63,332 bases of DNA from an uncultured Lachnospiraceae bacterium. Lineage in GTDB: Bacteria > Bacillota > Clostridia > Lachnospirales > Lachnospiraceae. The stretch spans positions 1 through 63,332 of the forward strand of contig CAJTRK010000020.1 of assembly GCA_910578475.1 (NCBI GenBank), written 5' to 3'. The notes beneath the pieces are model-generated. The model had not been told where the DNA came from. It saw only the letters and a list, made by a program, of their open reading frames with translations, and did not search any database. A program made the translations under genes and the position numbers. Below, piece by piece: positions 9,872 through 17,557 of the stretch; the first letter of the stretch is position 1, and every line of letters begins with the position of its first letter.

Positions 9872-11612
9872 TTGTCACTTCCTCCTTTTTCTCGTAATGA
9901 CTCCCCTGCAGACCAAGCAGGAAAGCATATCCATACTCTGTAAACGTATCTTTGTCTTTGAAAAATTCTATAAAAGCATTGGGAACCTGTAATCTGGTTG
10001 AACAATAGACCCGCATAATAATCTCCATAAAATGTTCCACATTTCCTACCGACAGGGCATTTAGCAGTTGATAGACTGTTCCCCTGATACAGGCGTCGTC
10101 ATTAGTCCCTTTTGCCCCCAATAACTCATTTCTTAACTTATATCCTTCGTCTCTTACTCTGTAACGGTTCATCAGCGCACCTCCCATTTTCTCCCCGTTG
10201 TTTTTCGATAATAAACTTGTCCGAAGCTGAATATCATATATAAACGCCGCTCTGGATAAAAAGCTGTCATTTTCTATTGCCATTTTCAGCAATCGATTGA
10301 GAACCATATACTGGCTGTGATATCGCAGCATATTCAATATAACTTCCTCATGAATATTCCAAAACTCTTTTCCAGTCTTTATATAAGGAATTTTGCTCAG
10401 TCTGTCTAGGTCATTTCGAATGTTCTTATCATTCAACAGCATAAGAACGTCTTTAGAAATCACATCAAACGTATACCTGTCGCTTTCTCCCATTCCTCTG
10501 GCAATTACCTGTATATTTCCGAGTTCCCTGGTCTTTTCCCGCAACAGCAGATTCATGGTACGGGCAATCCAGGAAGAATACTTTTCTTTTTCCTCTTCAT
10601 TTCGCTGCGCGTCTTTTACCAGCTTACCGTGTACGGGATTCGCGTCCAGCAATTCCCACACACTTTGATTCATATTGATAAAAACGAAATTCCTGCCTGT
10701 CAGCGTAAAACCAAGCGGCGCAAGCGAATATACAAAAGCGCAGACCGGACAGAGCCATGCGTCTGCTTTACAATTCCAGAATGCAGAACGCTTTCTCACC
10801 AGGTCATCTGCCTGGTCTTTCATAAAAGCTATCGAGGTTCTCTCTTTTGTGTCCATTTTTCCACTGCAGTCAATACACATCTCCTTTGCTTTTTCATGGC
10901 CGGTTGAAATATAACGCCTCATCGGTTCCGAAAAGTCCCCATCAAACACCTCTTTCATATCTTTCGCAGCATTTGCCCGCAAAAGAAAGCTTTTTCCGTC
11001 CCAAAAACGGTTTATATAATTATAGATAATGCTTTTCATGGAGAAAATTTCCTCACATAAGGGCTGTTCCAGAAATTCCTTAAGCTGCCGCAGTCTGGCA
11101 CACAGTTCTTCTGTCTCCATGCTCTCTTTCAATTTACTGGTTTTCAGCGCTTCATATACTTCCGGCGTTTCAATCTCCTGTCGGATGTTCTCAAATCCCG
11201 AACGATAGCTATTTGACAACAGTTTGTCATTGATAAATTTTAAATCCTCTTTGCAGTCCTTCTTTTGAAAATCTTCCCGTTCCGCTTTCTCGAGAATGAC
11301 CTCTATTTTTTCAAGCGCCGCCTGATAAACCGTAAAAGGGCCGTACTTTTTAACAAATGCCTGAAAATACAGTGCCGTCCAGTCAGCTTTTTGCGCAAAC
11401 TCCCGTTTCAGCCACAGTCCCTGTCCGTCTCCGGTAATCCCGTAATCCTCATTTTCTTCGGCATCTGCCGTTTTCAGCAGATACTTTAATCCGACAATTC
11501 CTGCATTTTTCAGAAAATCACCGGTTGATATGATGATTCTTTCAGTTTCCCCGCACATCTTATCGAATAAATTCCGCTGCACCGGTTCCTGCAATCCTGT
11601 GATTCCGTCCAT
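9864..11612 (-). CDS. cas8b: CRISPR Cascade large subunit Cas8b (Cst1 type)
   Basis: A 582-residue large subunit, expected to read the PAM and start DNA unwinding. Large subunits diverge strongly. This one is recognised by position between cas6 and cas7, by size, and by the Cst1-type zinc-finger pairs CIDC (mid-protein) and CKADAWLCPVC. The latter is followed by AFVYSLAPLGFTLTGRNFVFINMN. If the CreR-like RNA upstream is real, this subunit would also read the CCT triplet beside the target in its own promoter. Confidence 0.9.
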   Translation of the reverse strand: MDGITGLQEPVQRNLFDKMCGETERIIISTGDFLKNAGIVGLKYLLKTADAEENEDYGITGDGQGLWLKREFAQKADWTALYFQAFVKKYGPFTVYQAALEKIEVILEKAEREDFQKKDCKEDLKFINDKLLSNSYRSGFENIRQEIETPEVYEALKTSKLKESMETEELCARLRQLKEFLEQPLCEEIFSMKSIIYNYINRFWDGKSFLLRANAAKDMKEVFDGDFSEPMRRYISTGHEKAKEMCIDCSGKMDTKERTSIAFMKDQADDLVRKRSAFWNCKADAWLCPVCAFVYSLAPLGFTLTGRNFVFINMNQSVWELLDANPVHGKLVKDAQRNEEEKEKYSSWIARTMNLLLREKTRELGNIQVIARGMGESDRYTFDVISKDVLMLLNDKNIRNDLDRLSKIPYIKTGKEFWNIHEEVILNMLRYHSQYMVLNRLLKMAIENDSFLSRAAFIYDIQLRTSLLSKNNGEKMGGALMNRYRVRDEGYKLRNELLGAKGTNDDACIRGTVYQLLNALSVGNVEHFMEIIMRVYCSTRLQVPNAFIEFFKDKDTFTEYGYAFLLGLQGSHYEKKEEVTNE

Positions 11613-11627
11613 TTTCGCACCTCCTTC

Positions 11628-12350
11628 CTATCCGATGACTTCAAACTTACCATGGCCTTCCGAACGTCTCACACCCATGCCCGCCTGATATAAAAGATTC
11701 AGCAGCCGACAGGAACCTGTCAGTTTAAAGATTCCTAACGTCGCATCCGTGTTTCGTCCAAACACCGGAACGATAACTTTTTTTCCTTTGATTATCTGTA
11801 CAAAGAAATCTTCCGCCATAGCGTCCATTCCCATCCTGTCCAGAAAAAAGGCGATATTTTCTTTGAGCGCCTGCTCGAAACCATCCGTTTCACAGGTATA
11901 GTAAATATCCGTATTGTTTTCCGAATTATGCCTTCTGACAAGTAACGGACTCTGCATTCGAATTACAATCTCTTTTTCTCTGATTTCCGGAAGCGGCTGC
12001 ATCCGGATGGAAACTAATGTCATGGAGTTTTCGTTCATCGGGTATTTTTTACGTTTCATGAGTTGAAATCCGTTAAAAAACATGAGCAGTTCCTGCAGGT
12101 CTGCATCAGAAAAGAACAAAGAAAAAGCATTGCCATCGAGTTCAATTTCCTCTTTCAGAAATTTTGCTCCGGGAAGATAACAAGAGAACGTATAATTTTT
12201 GATAATGGATTTATGCTTGTCGTACAGTCTCTCATAAAATTCCTGAGAACAGGCTTGTGCGGAAGCCTTGAGGAAGCTGATAATCAGCCGGTCCATTTCC
12301 CGCGGAAGCCGATTTTTCTCCAATGAAAAAGTCAATTTGTATTGGTACAC
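11628..12350 (-). CDS. cas6: CRISPR pre-crRNA endoribonuclease Cas6
   Basis: A 240-residue RAMP nuclease that cuts pre-crRNA within each repeat. The C-terminal glycine-rich loop LLYQAGMGVRRSEGHGKFEVIG is the defining Cas6 motif. It begins with GTG at 12350. AGGAGG lies about 12 bp upstream, and no better ATG exists. It is the first gene of the operon and 15 bp ahead of cas8. Both the array repeat and the first pseudo-repeat upstream keep a TACAT/ATGTA stem, the likely Cas6 substrate. Confidence 0.93.
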   Translation of the reverse strand: MYQYKLTFSLEKNRLPREMDRLIISFLKASAQACSQEFYERLYDKHKSIIKNYTFSCYLPGAKFLKEEIELDGNAFSLFFSDADLQELLMFFNGFQLMKRKKYPMNENSMTLVSIRMQPLPEIREKEIVIRMQSPLLVRRHNSENNTDIYYTCETDGFEQALKENIAFFLDRMGMDAMAEDFFVQIIKGKKVIVPVFGRNTDATLGIFKLTGSCRLLNLLYQAGMGVRRSEGHGKFEVIG

Positions 12351-12406
12351 TGTTTTTATCCACCTCCTGTCCGATTATGTCGTAATATGTTGTTATATTA
12401 TGCAAT

Positions 12407-12435
12407 AATTTACCATATATGTCTGTTTTTGTCAA
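12407..12435 (-). promoter_or_regulatory. Probable cas operon promoter
   Basis: On the minus strand a perfect TTGACA (12430-12435) is followed by 17 bp and TAAATT (12407-12412), about 60 bp before the cas6 start. The pseudo-spacer target begins 13 bp upstream of this -35. Cascade bound there with a full-length R-loop would reach it. The promoter is predicted from sequence only. Confidence 0.6.
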
Positions 12436-12447
12436 ATAATTTAATTA

Positions 12448-12472
12448 CATTCTTCTAAAAAGATAATATAGG
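12448..12472 (-). promoter_or_regulatory. Predicted Cascade target site in the cas promoter region (PAM-like CCT plus protospacer)
   Basis: On the minus strand, CCT (12470-12472) precedes a 22-nt stretch (12448-12469) that matches the pseudo-spacer at 12543-12564 in 18 of 22 positions. The first seven are identical, and mismatches fall at positions 8, 12, 15 and 22. CCT fits the 5'-CCW PAM known for Clostridioides difficile I-B. Both stretches are AT-rich, so chance must be tested, but their order, strand, PAM and position in the cas promoter all agree. Confidence 0.7.
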
Positions 12473-12489
12473 ATTAAAAATATATACTC

Positions 12490-12518
12490 TTGAATTGAAA
12501 ATACATTCAGGATATAAT
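12490..12518 (+). promoter_or_regulatory. Promoter of the CreR-like RNA
   Basis: TTGAAT (12490-12495), a 17-bp spacer and a perfect TATAAT (12513-12518) point away from cas6. The predicted start near 12525 falls inside the first degenerate repeat. No open reading frame follows, which suggests a non-coding transcript. Confidence 0.7.
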
Positions 12519-12594
12519 TTAGTTACATTTTGGAATGTAAAGATATTATTTTTCTAAAAGAATCAAGCTAATAGTTACATTTTGGAATCAAAAA
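12513..12594 (+). ncRNA. CreR-like mini-CRISPR: two degenerate repeats around a 22-nt pseudo-spacer
   Basis: Bases 12513-12542 align without gaps to the array repeat, with 21 identities over the first 29 positions, including 11 straight at the 3' end (TGGAATGTAAA). The Cas6 stem TACATT/AATGTA is kept. Bases 12565-12594 are a second degenerate copy with 19 of 30 identities and a broken 3' stem half. Between them lies the pseudo-spacer 12543-12564. The repeat sense here is plus, opposite to the main array. The layout is that of Cas-regulating crRNA-like RNAs, which direct Cascade to a partially matched promoter without cleavage. Expression and function are inferred. Confidence 0.72.
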
Positions 12595-12617
12595 ATCGCA
12601 GGCCTGGCAGCCTGCGA
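12589..12617 (-). terminator. Rho-independent terminator of the metallophosphoesterase gene
   Basis: On the minus strand, TCGCAGGC and GCCTGCGA (12596-12603 and 12610-12617) form an 8-bp stem followed by a run of T. It lies just after the stop of the minus-strand gene. The T-run overlaps the end of the second pseudo-repeat. Confidence 0.85.
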
Positions 12618-12631
12618 TAAACGCCACGGCA

Positions 12632-13573
12632 TTACGGCAATTCCTGCCACAGTTCAAATGCCTTTTCCCAGGTCGAAACGGAATACGGCCTCTTCGTGTC
12701 TCCGATTTCCCCGGCGTAATTTTCCACATAGTTCAGGAAAAAGCGCATATGCTCTCTTGTCGTTTCCAGTTCTTTAACGATTATGTTACTCCAGACGGCC
12801 GCTTTCTGGAACTGCTCGCTTTGCCTGAAAAGCGTTATGTATTTTTCTTTATCAAACGCGGCCCGCCGTTCTTCTATCACAACATTTCCTTCCTCCGTAA
12901 CAGCGAGAATCGTATAAGGCACACCTTCTTTGATGCAGTCTAACGGCAGTCCGCAGGAGCCGGGATTCAGCAATATCTTTTTTCCATCCCCGGATTGATA
13001 GCTCCATTGGACGTGAGAATGGCCAAAAATATAAATACCGTTTTCCAGACGCGAAAAGACCTCCTGAAACTGCTCATGATGATTGAAATAGTCACGAATA
13101 TCAGCTTCAAGCGCCTCCTGCATTATCCATTCATCCTTGTATCTTGCGGCAACTCCCGCAGTTGACCAGTCCCGATATTCGCATTTCCCGATAAAAGCTT
13201 CCGAAGAATGCGCTATGTGCAGCCAAACACCGTTATCGATTAATTCTATCTCCGCCGGCAGCGATAACAGATACCGCAGATTATCCGGTTTTATCTTTTG
13301 GTAACACCAGTAGGAAATCTGCATTTGCCCGTCCGTCCAGTCGCTCCGGTCTTTTCCGATGAGATTTTCCAAATATTGTTCTTCATTTCCGCGTACTGCA
13401 TATTTCTTATCCAGACTTCTGATTTTGGCGATACATTCATCAGGATACGGATGACTGATGCAGTAATCGCCCACAAAAATATAGGTATCGACGTTTTCTT
13501 TCTCCGCATCTGCAATGACGGCATCCAATGCCGGCAGATTTCCATGAATATCCGAAATAACCGCAAATTTCAC
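12632..13573 (-). CDS. Metallophosphoesterase family protein
   Basis: A calcineurin-like phosphoesterase of about 314 residues. The N-terminal FAVISDIHGNLPALDAV and FVGDYCISHPYP supply the D-x-H and GD metal ligands, AVRGNEEQY gives GNxE, and YIFGHSHVQWSY gives GHSH. The substrate is unknown. Relatives act on phosphodiesters or nucleotides. The start is taken as the GTG at 13573 because GGAG lies 7 bp ahead. An in-frame ATG two codons upstream is only 1 bp from that site. The C-terminal third, after the fold, is helical and not recognised. The start lies about 30 bp after the end of the arr-like gene. Confidence 0.85.
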   Translation of the reverse strand: MKFAVISDIHGNLPALDAVIADAEKENVDTYIFVGDYCISHPYPDECIAKIRSLDKKYAVRGNEEQYLENLIGKDRSDWTDGQMQISYWCYQKIKPDNLRYLLSLPAEIELIDNGVWLHIAHSSEAFIGKCEYRDWSTAGVAARYKDEWIMQEALEADIRDYFNHHEQFQEVFSRLENGIYIFGHSHVQWSYQSGDGKKILLNPGSCGLPLDCIKEGVPYTILAVTEEGNVVIEERRAAFDKEKYITLFRQSEQFQKAAVWSNIIVKELETTREHMRFFLNYVENYAGEIGDTKRPYSVSTWEKAFELWQELP

Positions 13574-13602
13574 AGGCATTCTCCTTAATGTTTTCTCAGG
13601 TA

Positions 13603-13893
13603 TCAATCAATTGCTTTGATACCTTTTTCAGACAGTTTCTTAAGGTTTTCCGTCATGGCATTCCGCATTTCAGGGGAATGACCTTCCCATCTGGTCACTT
13701 CCGCAACAATTTTTAGAGGCTGCTCCGCTCCCCAGATTGCCGCATCCAGAGTCCCCGCGAAATAAACATATTCGGATTTTCTATCATCGTTATAGTTCTT
13801 CTTCTTTCCTGTCAGTATGAAATCTCCGATTTCCAAATCTGCTTTTGTTCCATGAAAAAAAGACCCTCGACTAAACACTGTCTTTTCACTCAT
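13603..13893 (-). pseudogene. arr: Rifampin ADP-ribosyltransferase (Arr) with internal in-frame deletion
   Basis: The 96-residue frame matches both ends of Arr, which inactivates rifampin by ADP-ribosylation at about 140 residues. The N-terminal part FFHGTKADLEIGDFILTG with YVYFAGTLDAAIWGAE joins directly to PLKIVAEVTRWEGHSPE and the C-terminal helix. About 45 central residues are missing, including the family block with EPTGPFEDDPN and FPGNPTRSYR, which carries the catalytic aspartate. The reading frame is intact and preceded by AAAGGAG, so a short protein may be made, but activity is doubtful. It could be a decaying gene or a repurposed remnant. Confidence 0.75.
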
Positions 13894-14015
13894 ACGGTTT
13901 TCTCCTTTCCAGATTTCGGTTTATCACCATCCACGACACCGCAATTATACCACACAGCCACCCGAACCACAATGCTATATCCCTCGCCTGAGATTGTTCC
14001 TCTCTCTGTTCCGTA

Positions 14016-14200
14016 AACGTGCAGCCGACGGAGGGGGAGCCGGGCTGATTATTCTGGCGGAGGCCCTTGAAGAGTGTCGGTACTTAGTGAAAAGGCAGCT
14101 ATGCTGCATTTGAGCTTAGTACCGTTACATCTCTTCACGGAACGAAAGTGTGCCTCCAAAGAATAATCAGCCCGGCTCCCCCTGCCGTCGGCTGCACGTT
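14016..14200. repeat. 185-bp near-perfect palindromic element
   Basis: The 49-bp arms 14016-14064 and 14152-14200 are inverted copies. The outer 40 or so positions pair apart from one bulged base. The interior holds further nested hairpins, including GCAGC/GCTGC around the centre. TA dinucleotides flank both ends (14014-14015 and 14200-14201), compatible with a mariner/IS630-mobilised miniature element. It ends 11 bp from the stop of the rhamnosidase gene, so its transcript would form a long hairpin at that mRNA's 3' end. The gap 13894-14211 holds nothing else recognisable. Confidence 0.8.
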
Positions 14201-14211
14201 AATAATACCTT

Positions 14212-16506
14212 CTATCGGATTTCCGTCTCAAATTCATAGGTTCCGGCTTCCAGCTCCTGCACCGAGTCGTCGGGAAGCGTCAGTCTCGCAGCCACCGGTA
14301 CGGTACAGCGCACCGTTGCCCGGTCGCCCTTTGTCTTCCACGCCACACGGATTTCGCCCGCCCGGCTGAGGTAGCTTCCTTCCACGCCGCCGAGCCGACT
14401 GTCCATAAAAGGATGCAGCTCGACTTTTTCATATCCCGGCTCAAGGGGCCGGATGCCCAGAATATAACGATAATAAAATTCACCCACGCTGCCGAATGAA
14501 TAGTGATTGAACGATACCATATTGTCGCCGCTCATTTTGCTTTCGTTGACGGTTCCGTCGGGCCGCAGGGCATCCCACCGCTCCCATGTGGTGGTGGCGC
14601 CGCAGTTGACCTGGTAGAGCCATCCGGGACATTTCTCATTCAGGAGAAGGTCAAAGGCAAGCGCGGCCTGACCGTTCTCGGCAAGCAGAGGCAGCAGATG
14701 TTCGGTCGCAAAAAAACCCGTCTGCATCCCCTCTTTCCGGATTTTCTCTACCAGTTTGCCGAAACAGGCTTCCCAAAGCGCGCCCTTTGGCAGAACGAAC
14801 CGCAGCGCCATCACATAGGCGCCCTGATAATTGTCTTTCATCGTCCCATCTTTTTTGACGAATGCCTTCGAATAGGCGGCGGATGTTTTTGCAAGCTGTT
14901 CCCGGTAGCGTTTCTCATCCTCTGACCGGTTTAGTCGATGCGCCGTTTCAGACAAAATACGCAAATCATTGACGATAAACGCATTGGATACCGGGCCGTT
15001 GTGCATTGCCATATATTTCACGTCTTTGCCGGGCGCAAGCCAGTCGCCGAGACTCGGGCTGACCCACAGGTCCTTTTTGCCCATCAGTCCTTTTCCCATA
15101 TGGCGGATTTCGCATTCCACATGGGCCTTCATGCTATCGTACTGCTCCCGCAGATACTTATCCGTTCCGTACTGCCGCCACAGCATTTCCGGCAGAATCG
15201 TGACCGCATTTCCCCATCCGAGCATGCTCATGAAGCCGACCCCTTCCGGCCCGCGCGCGGGTACGACCGGCGCCACATACCCCTCGGAATTGTCCGCCTG
15301 CGTATAACGGATATCCTTCAAAAATTTCGAAAGAAAAGGTTCCGTATCATAATTGTACGAACCGGTCAACGCAAAGACATGGCCGTCTCCGGTATACCCC
15401 ATCCGCTCATCGCGCTGCGGACAGTCCGTCGGCACTTCCAGATAATTACTGCGCTGTCCCCATACCTGATTGTTATAAAGCCGTTCCACCTTTTGATTCT
15501 CACATGTAAAAAAACCGGTACGCTCCATCTGGCTATGAATGACTATTCCGGTCAAAAGACCTTCTTCATAGGGAACGCCGGAAAGCTCCACAAAACGGAA
15601 TCCCATAAAACTGAACCTGGGCCGGTATTTCTTCTTTTCCGTTCCCTTGTAATAAACGGTTTCCGCCTTTGCCTTACGCAGATTTGTCGTATAAAGGCTT
15701 CCGTCCCCGTTCAAAATCTCTCCGTGGCGGAGTTTCAGCATATCGCCGTTCATATGCGCCGGGTCGATTTCCACGAAGCCGGCAAAGTTCTGACCGAAAT
15801 CCAGAATGGTCGTATCTCCATGTTTTGTCACAGTTTTGACCGGAATGGTCTCCTGCATTTTAGTATATAATATTCCTTCCTCCAAAACTTCCGGCAGCTT
15901 TCCCTCGTAGGGAACCGGCTTTCTGCCAGAGCCGCAGACATCATCGCTTCTGCCTGCAGCACCATCTCCGCCCGGCATACCACCGCCCAAATGGCCGCTT
16001 CTGTCCTCTCCCGACGCTTCGGCATGATAGATTTCCCCGTCATAAAACCCCGCATAATCGTAGAGACTTTTCCGCATCGTCACCGTATCGTCCCTGCTGG
16101 TGTATACAACGACGCCATTTTCGCACGTTATCGTCAACTGCCACGCACAGGCCGAATATTCCCCGTATATCTGACATTTGTTTTCAAAAGTATAACGGCC
16201 GCAGTACCATCCCTGTCCCAGATAGACCCGAAGTGTGTTGTCCTGTCTGGTCAACATTTCCGTCACATCGTAGGTCTGCACCTGTAACTGGCGGGGATAA
16301 TATGTATAACCGGGCGCAAAGAGAATATCCCCCACTTTCTCCCCGTTGATTTCCGCCTCATAGATGCCGAGTGCGGTGGCGCACAACACGGCTTTGGTTA
16401 CCTTTCCGTTATCTCCCGCCAAAATATGTTGTTCAAAGACATCAACCGCCCCTTCCCGAAAAGGTCCGTCCGCCCGAATGAATTGTTCTCTTAACTGTTC
16501 ATACAT
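14212..16506 (-). CDS. Alpha-L-rhamnosidase, GH78 family
   Basis: About 764 residues. N-terminal beta-sandwich blocks (KAVLCATALGIYEAEINGEKVGD, APGYTYYPRQLQVQTYDVT) precede a catalytic (alpha/alpha)6 barrel with PTDCPQRDERMGYTGDGHVF (general acid region) and TTWERWDALRPDGT (second catalytic glutamate). The C-terminal strand domain starts near IRPLEPGYEKVELHP. It removes terminal rhamnose from plant glycans or glycosides. It has no signal peptide, so it acts in the cytoplasm. A Gly/Ser-rich insert (HLGGGMPGGDGAAG and after, around residues 172-200) interrupts the N-terminal region. The second Met is chosen because the first ATG is 1 bp from the Shine-Dalgarno. The leader is a dispersed hairpin repeat. 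Confidence 0.9.
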   Translation of the reverse strand: MYEQLREQFIRADGPFREGAVDVFEQHILAGDNGKVTKAVLCATALGIYEAEINGEKVGDILFAPGYTYYPRQLQVQTYDVTEMLTRQDNTLRVYLGQGWYCGRYTFENKCQIYGEYSACAWQLTITCENGVVVYTSRDDTVTMRKSLYDYAGFYDGEIYHAEASGEDRSGHLGGGMPGGDGAAGRSDDVCGSGRKPVPYEGKLPEVLEEGILYTKMQETIPVKTVTKHGDTTILDFGQNFAGFVEIDPAHMNGDMLKLRHGEILNGDGSLYTTNLRKAKAETVYYKGTEKKKYRPRFSFMGFRFVELSGVPYEEGLLTGIVIHSQMERTGFFTCENQKVERLYNNQVWGQRSNYLEVPTDCPQRDERMGYTGDGHVFALTGSYNYDTEPFLSKFLKDIRYTQADNSEGYVAPVVPARGPEGVGFMSMLGWGNAVTILPEMLWRQYGTDKYLREQYDSMKAHVECEIRHMGKGLMGKKDLWVSPSLGDWLAPGKDVKYMAMHNGPVSNAFIVNDLRILSETAHRLNRSEDEKRYREQLAKTSAAYSKAFVKKDGTMKDNYQGAYVMALRFVLPKGALWEACFGKLVEKIRKEGMQTGFFATEHLLPLLAENGQAALAFDLLLNEKCPGWLYQVNCGATTTWERWDALRPDGTVNESKMSGDNMVSFNHYSFGSVGEFYYRYILGIRPLEPGYEKVELHPFMDSRLGGVEGSYLSRAGEIRVAWKTKGDRATVRCTVPVAARLTLPDDSVQELEAGTYEFETEIR

Positions 16507-16588
16507 GCTAATAACCATGCCTTTCTCTCAACCTGCGATATTTGCGCCGCAGGCACAAATTCGCGTGTGAAAAATTTATTTTTCACAC
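16507..16588 (-). repeat. Dispersed hairpin/RBS repeat, copy at the rhamnosidase start
   Basis: On the minus strand the block begins with a 24-bp hairpin GTGTGAAAAATAAATTTTTCAC plus AC (16565-16588). It continues GCGAATTTGTGCC...CGCAAATATCGCAG and ends TTGAGAGAAAGGCATGG at the gene start. It is the best single-copy example of a family also seen at 17499-17535, 30318-30397, 37990-38060, 40691-40832, 57154-57192 and 61251-61332. Confidence 0.75.
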
Positions 16589-16649
16589 TAATCTTCCTTC
16601 CCACCTGAATAAATTCGTCAACCATATTGTTTATGCGATAAGTTCTTTA

Positions 16650-17498
16650 TCAGAAATGTGCTTTCATAAACGCCGCGCTTTTCTCGAAGCTTCTGACCGG
16701 ACTCTTATCCAGCCAGTTCCTATGGCTTTCCAGAATGACCGCTTCAACGCCAAGCGCTTTGGCCTTATCGGAAAGAACCATCAAAGGCATTGCACCCGTT
16801 CCGAGCTCCATACTGTCGCTCTTGACTATGGGAGTCATACAAGGGCCCGTCTGGCGCGTTCCCCGGTCGTTGATATGCCACAGCTTCATCCGGCTGCCGA
16901 GCGCCTCCATGACGGTCAGCGGATTTTCGCCGCATTCGGCGCACCAGTAACTGTCAAATTCGAAATTTACCATCGACGCATCCGTTTCTTCCAACAATAT
17001 CTGATACGCATTCCTGCCGGAAGCGTTTTTCAGAAATTCACAGTTATGATTATGATAGAATAATCTGATTCCCGCCTTGTTCAGGGCTGCTCCCGCCTTG
17101 TTCAACCGTTCGGACAGTTTTTTGACCTCTTCGGTCTCTCCATAAGCGAACCGATACATGCCTGTTATGACAATCCTGTCGGTTCCAAACAGTTCCGCTT
17201 CTTCCGCCACCGCCGCCGGATTGCGTTCCACGCTGCCCAAGTCCTGATGAATGGACACGACTTTCAGGCCGCTTTCTTTTACGAGCCGCGGCCAGTCCAG
17301 CTTTCCGCCGTTCCCGACCGGCATTCCCGCCGCTTTCGTCATCATTTTGACAAGAAAACCGCTCGGATGAATCATAAAACCACATAATTCAATGCCGTCA
17401 TAGCCGGCGGCCTTCATTTGTTCCATCGTTTCGCGCGCCTGCGCCTCTTTGTTCATGACGGTTCCTAGCATGAACTGCTGTACTGCTTTTATCGGCAT
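16650..17498 (-). CDS. Sugar phosphate isomerase/epimerase-like TIM-barrel protein
   Basis: About 282 residues of the xylose isomerase-like (AP endonuclease family 2) barrel. KAAGYDGIELCGFMIHP, LKVVSIHQDLGSVE, FYHNHNCEFL, FEFDSYWCAECG, LWHINDRG and VILESHRNW are the metal-binding strands with conserved Glu, His and Asp. It probably isomerises or epimerises a sugar freed by the neighbouring hydrolases. The substrate cannot be read from sequence. The start is MPIKAVQQF, 12 bp after AGAAAGG. The in-frame upstream Met (MRERNDIE) overlaps the ribosome binding site itself. It lies between the GH2 gene and the rhamnosidase gene, probably in one operon. Confidence 0.82.
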   Translation of the reverse strand: MPIKAVQQFMLGTVMNKEAQARETMEQMKAAGYDGIELCGFMIHPSGFLVKMMTKAAGMPVGNGGKLDWPRLVKESGLKVVSIHQDLGSVERNPAAVAEEAELFGTDRIVITGMYRFAYGETEEVKKLSERLNKAGAALNKAGIRLFYHNHNCEFLKNASGRNAYQILLEETDASMVNFEFDSYWCAECGENPLTVMEALGSRMKLWHINDRGTRQTGPCMTPIVKSDSMELGTGAMPLMVLSDKAKALGVEAVILESHRNWLDKSPVRSFEKSAAFMKAHF

Positions 17499-17535
17499 TT
17501 CAATATCATTCCTTTCTCTCATCTTGCGATGTTTT
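17499..17535 (-). repeat. Short copy of the dispersed RBS repeat
   Basis: On the minus strand ATCGCAAGATGAGAGAAAGG followed by AATGATATTGAA leads into the isomerase ATG. It keeps the TCGCAAG-TGAGAGAAAGG core of the family but lacks the hairpin half. Confidence 0.5.
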
Positions 17536-17557
17536 TCCGTCTGCCGGAGCTCCGGCG

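Noticed and set aside
12572..12588. The 17-bp direct repeats upstream of cas6 as simple operator sites
   Set aside because: They extend into matches with the CRISPR repeat over about 29 positions, flank a pseudo-spacer with a PAM-linked target, and so are better explained as degenerate repeats. An additional protein-binding role is not excluded.
14938..15870. 310-residue plus-strand frame opposite the rhamnosidase gene, and similar long antisense frames opposite cas3, GH2, lacZ and thl
   Set aside because: They are frame shadows of well supported genes and have no family features of their own.
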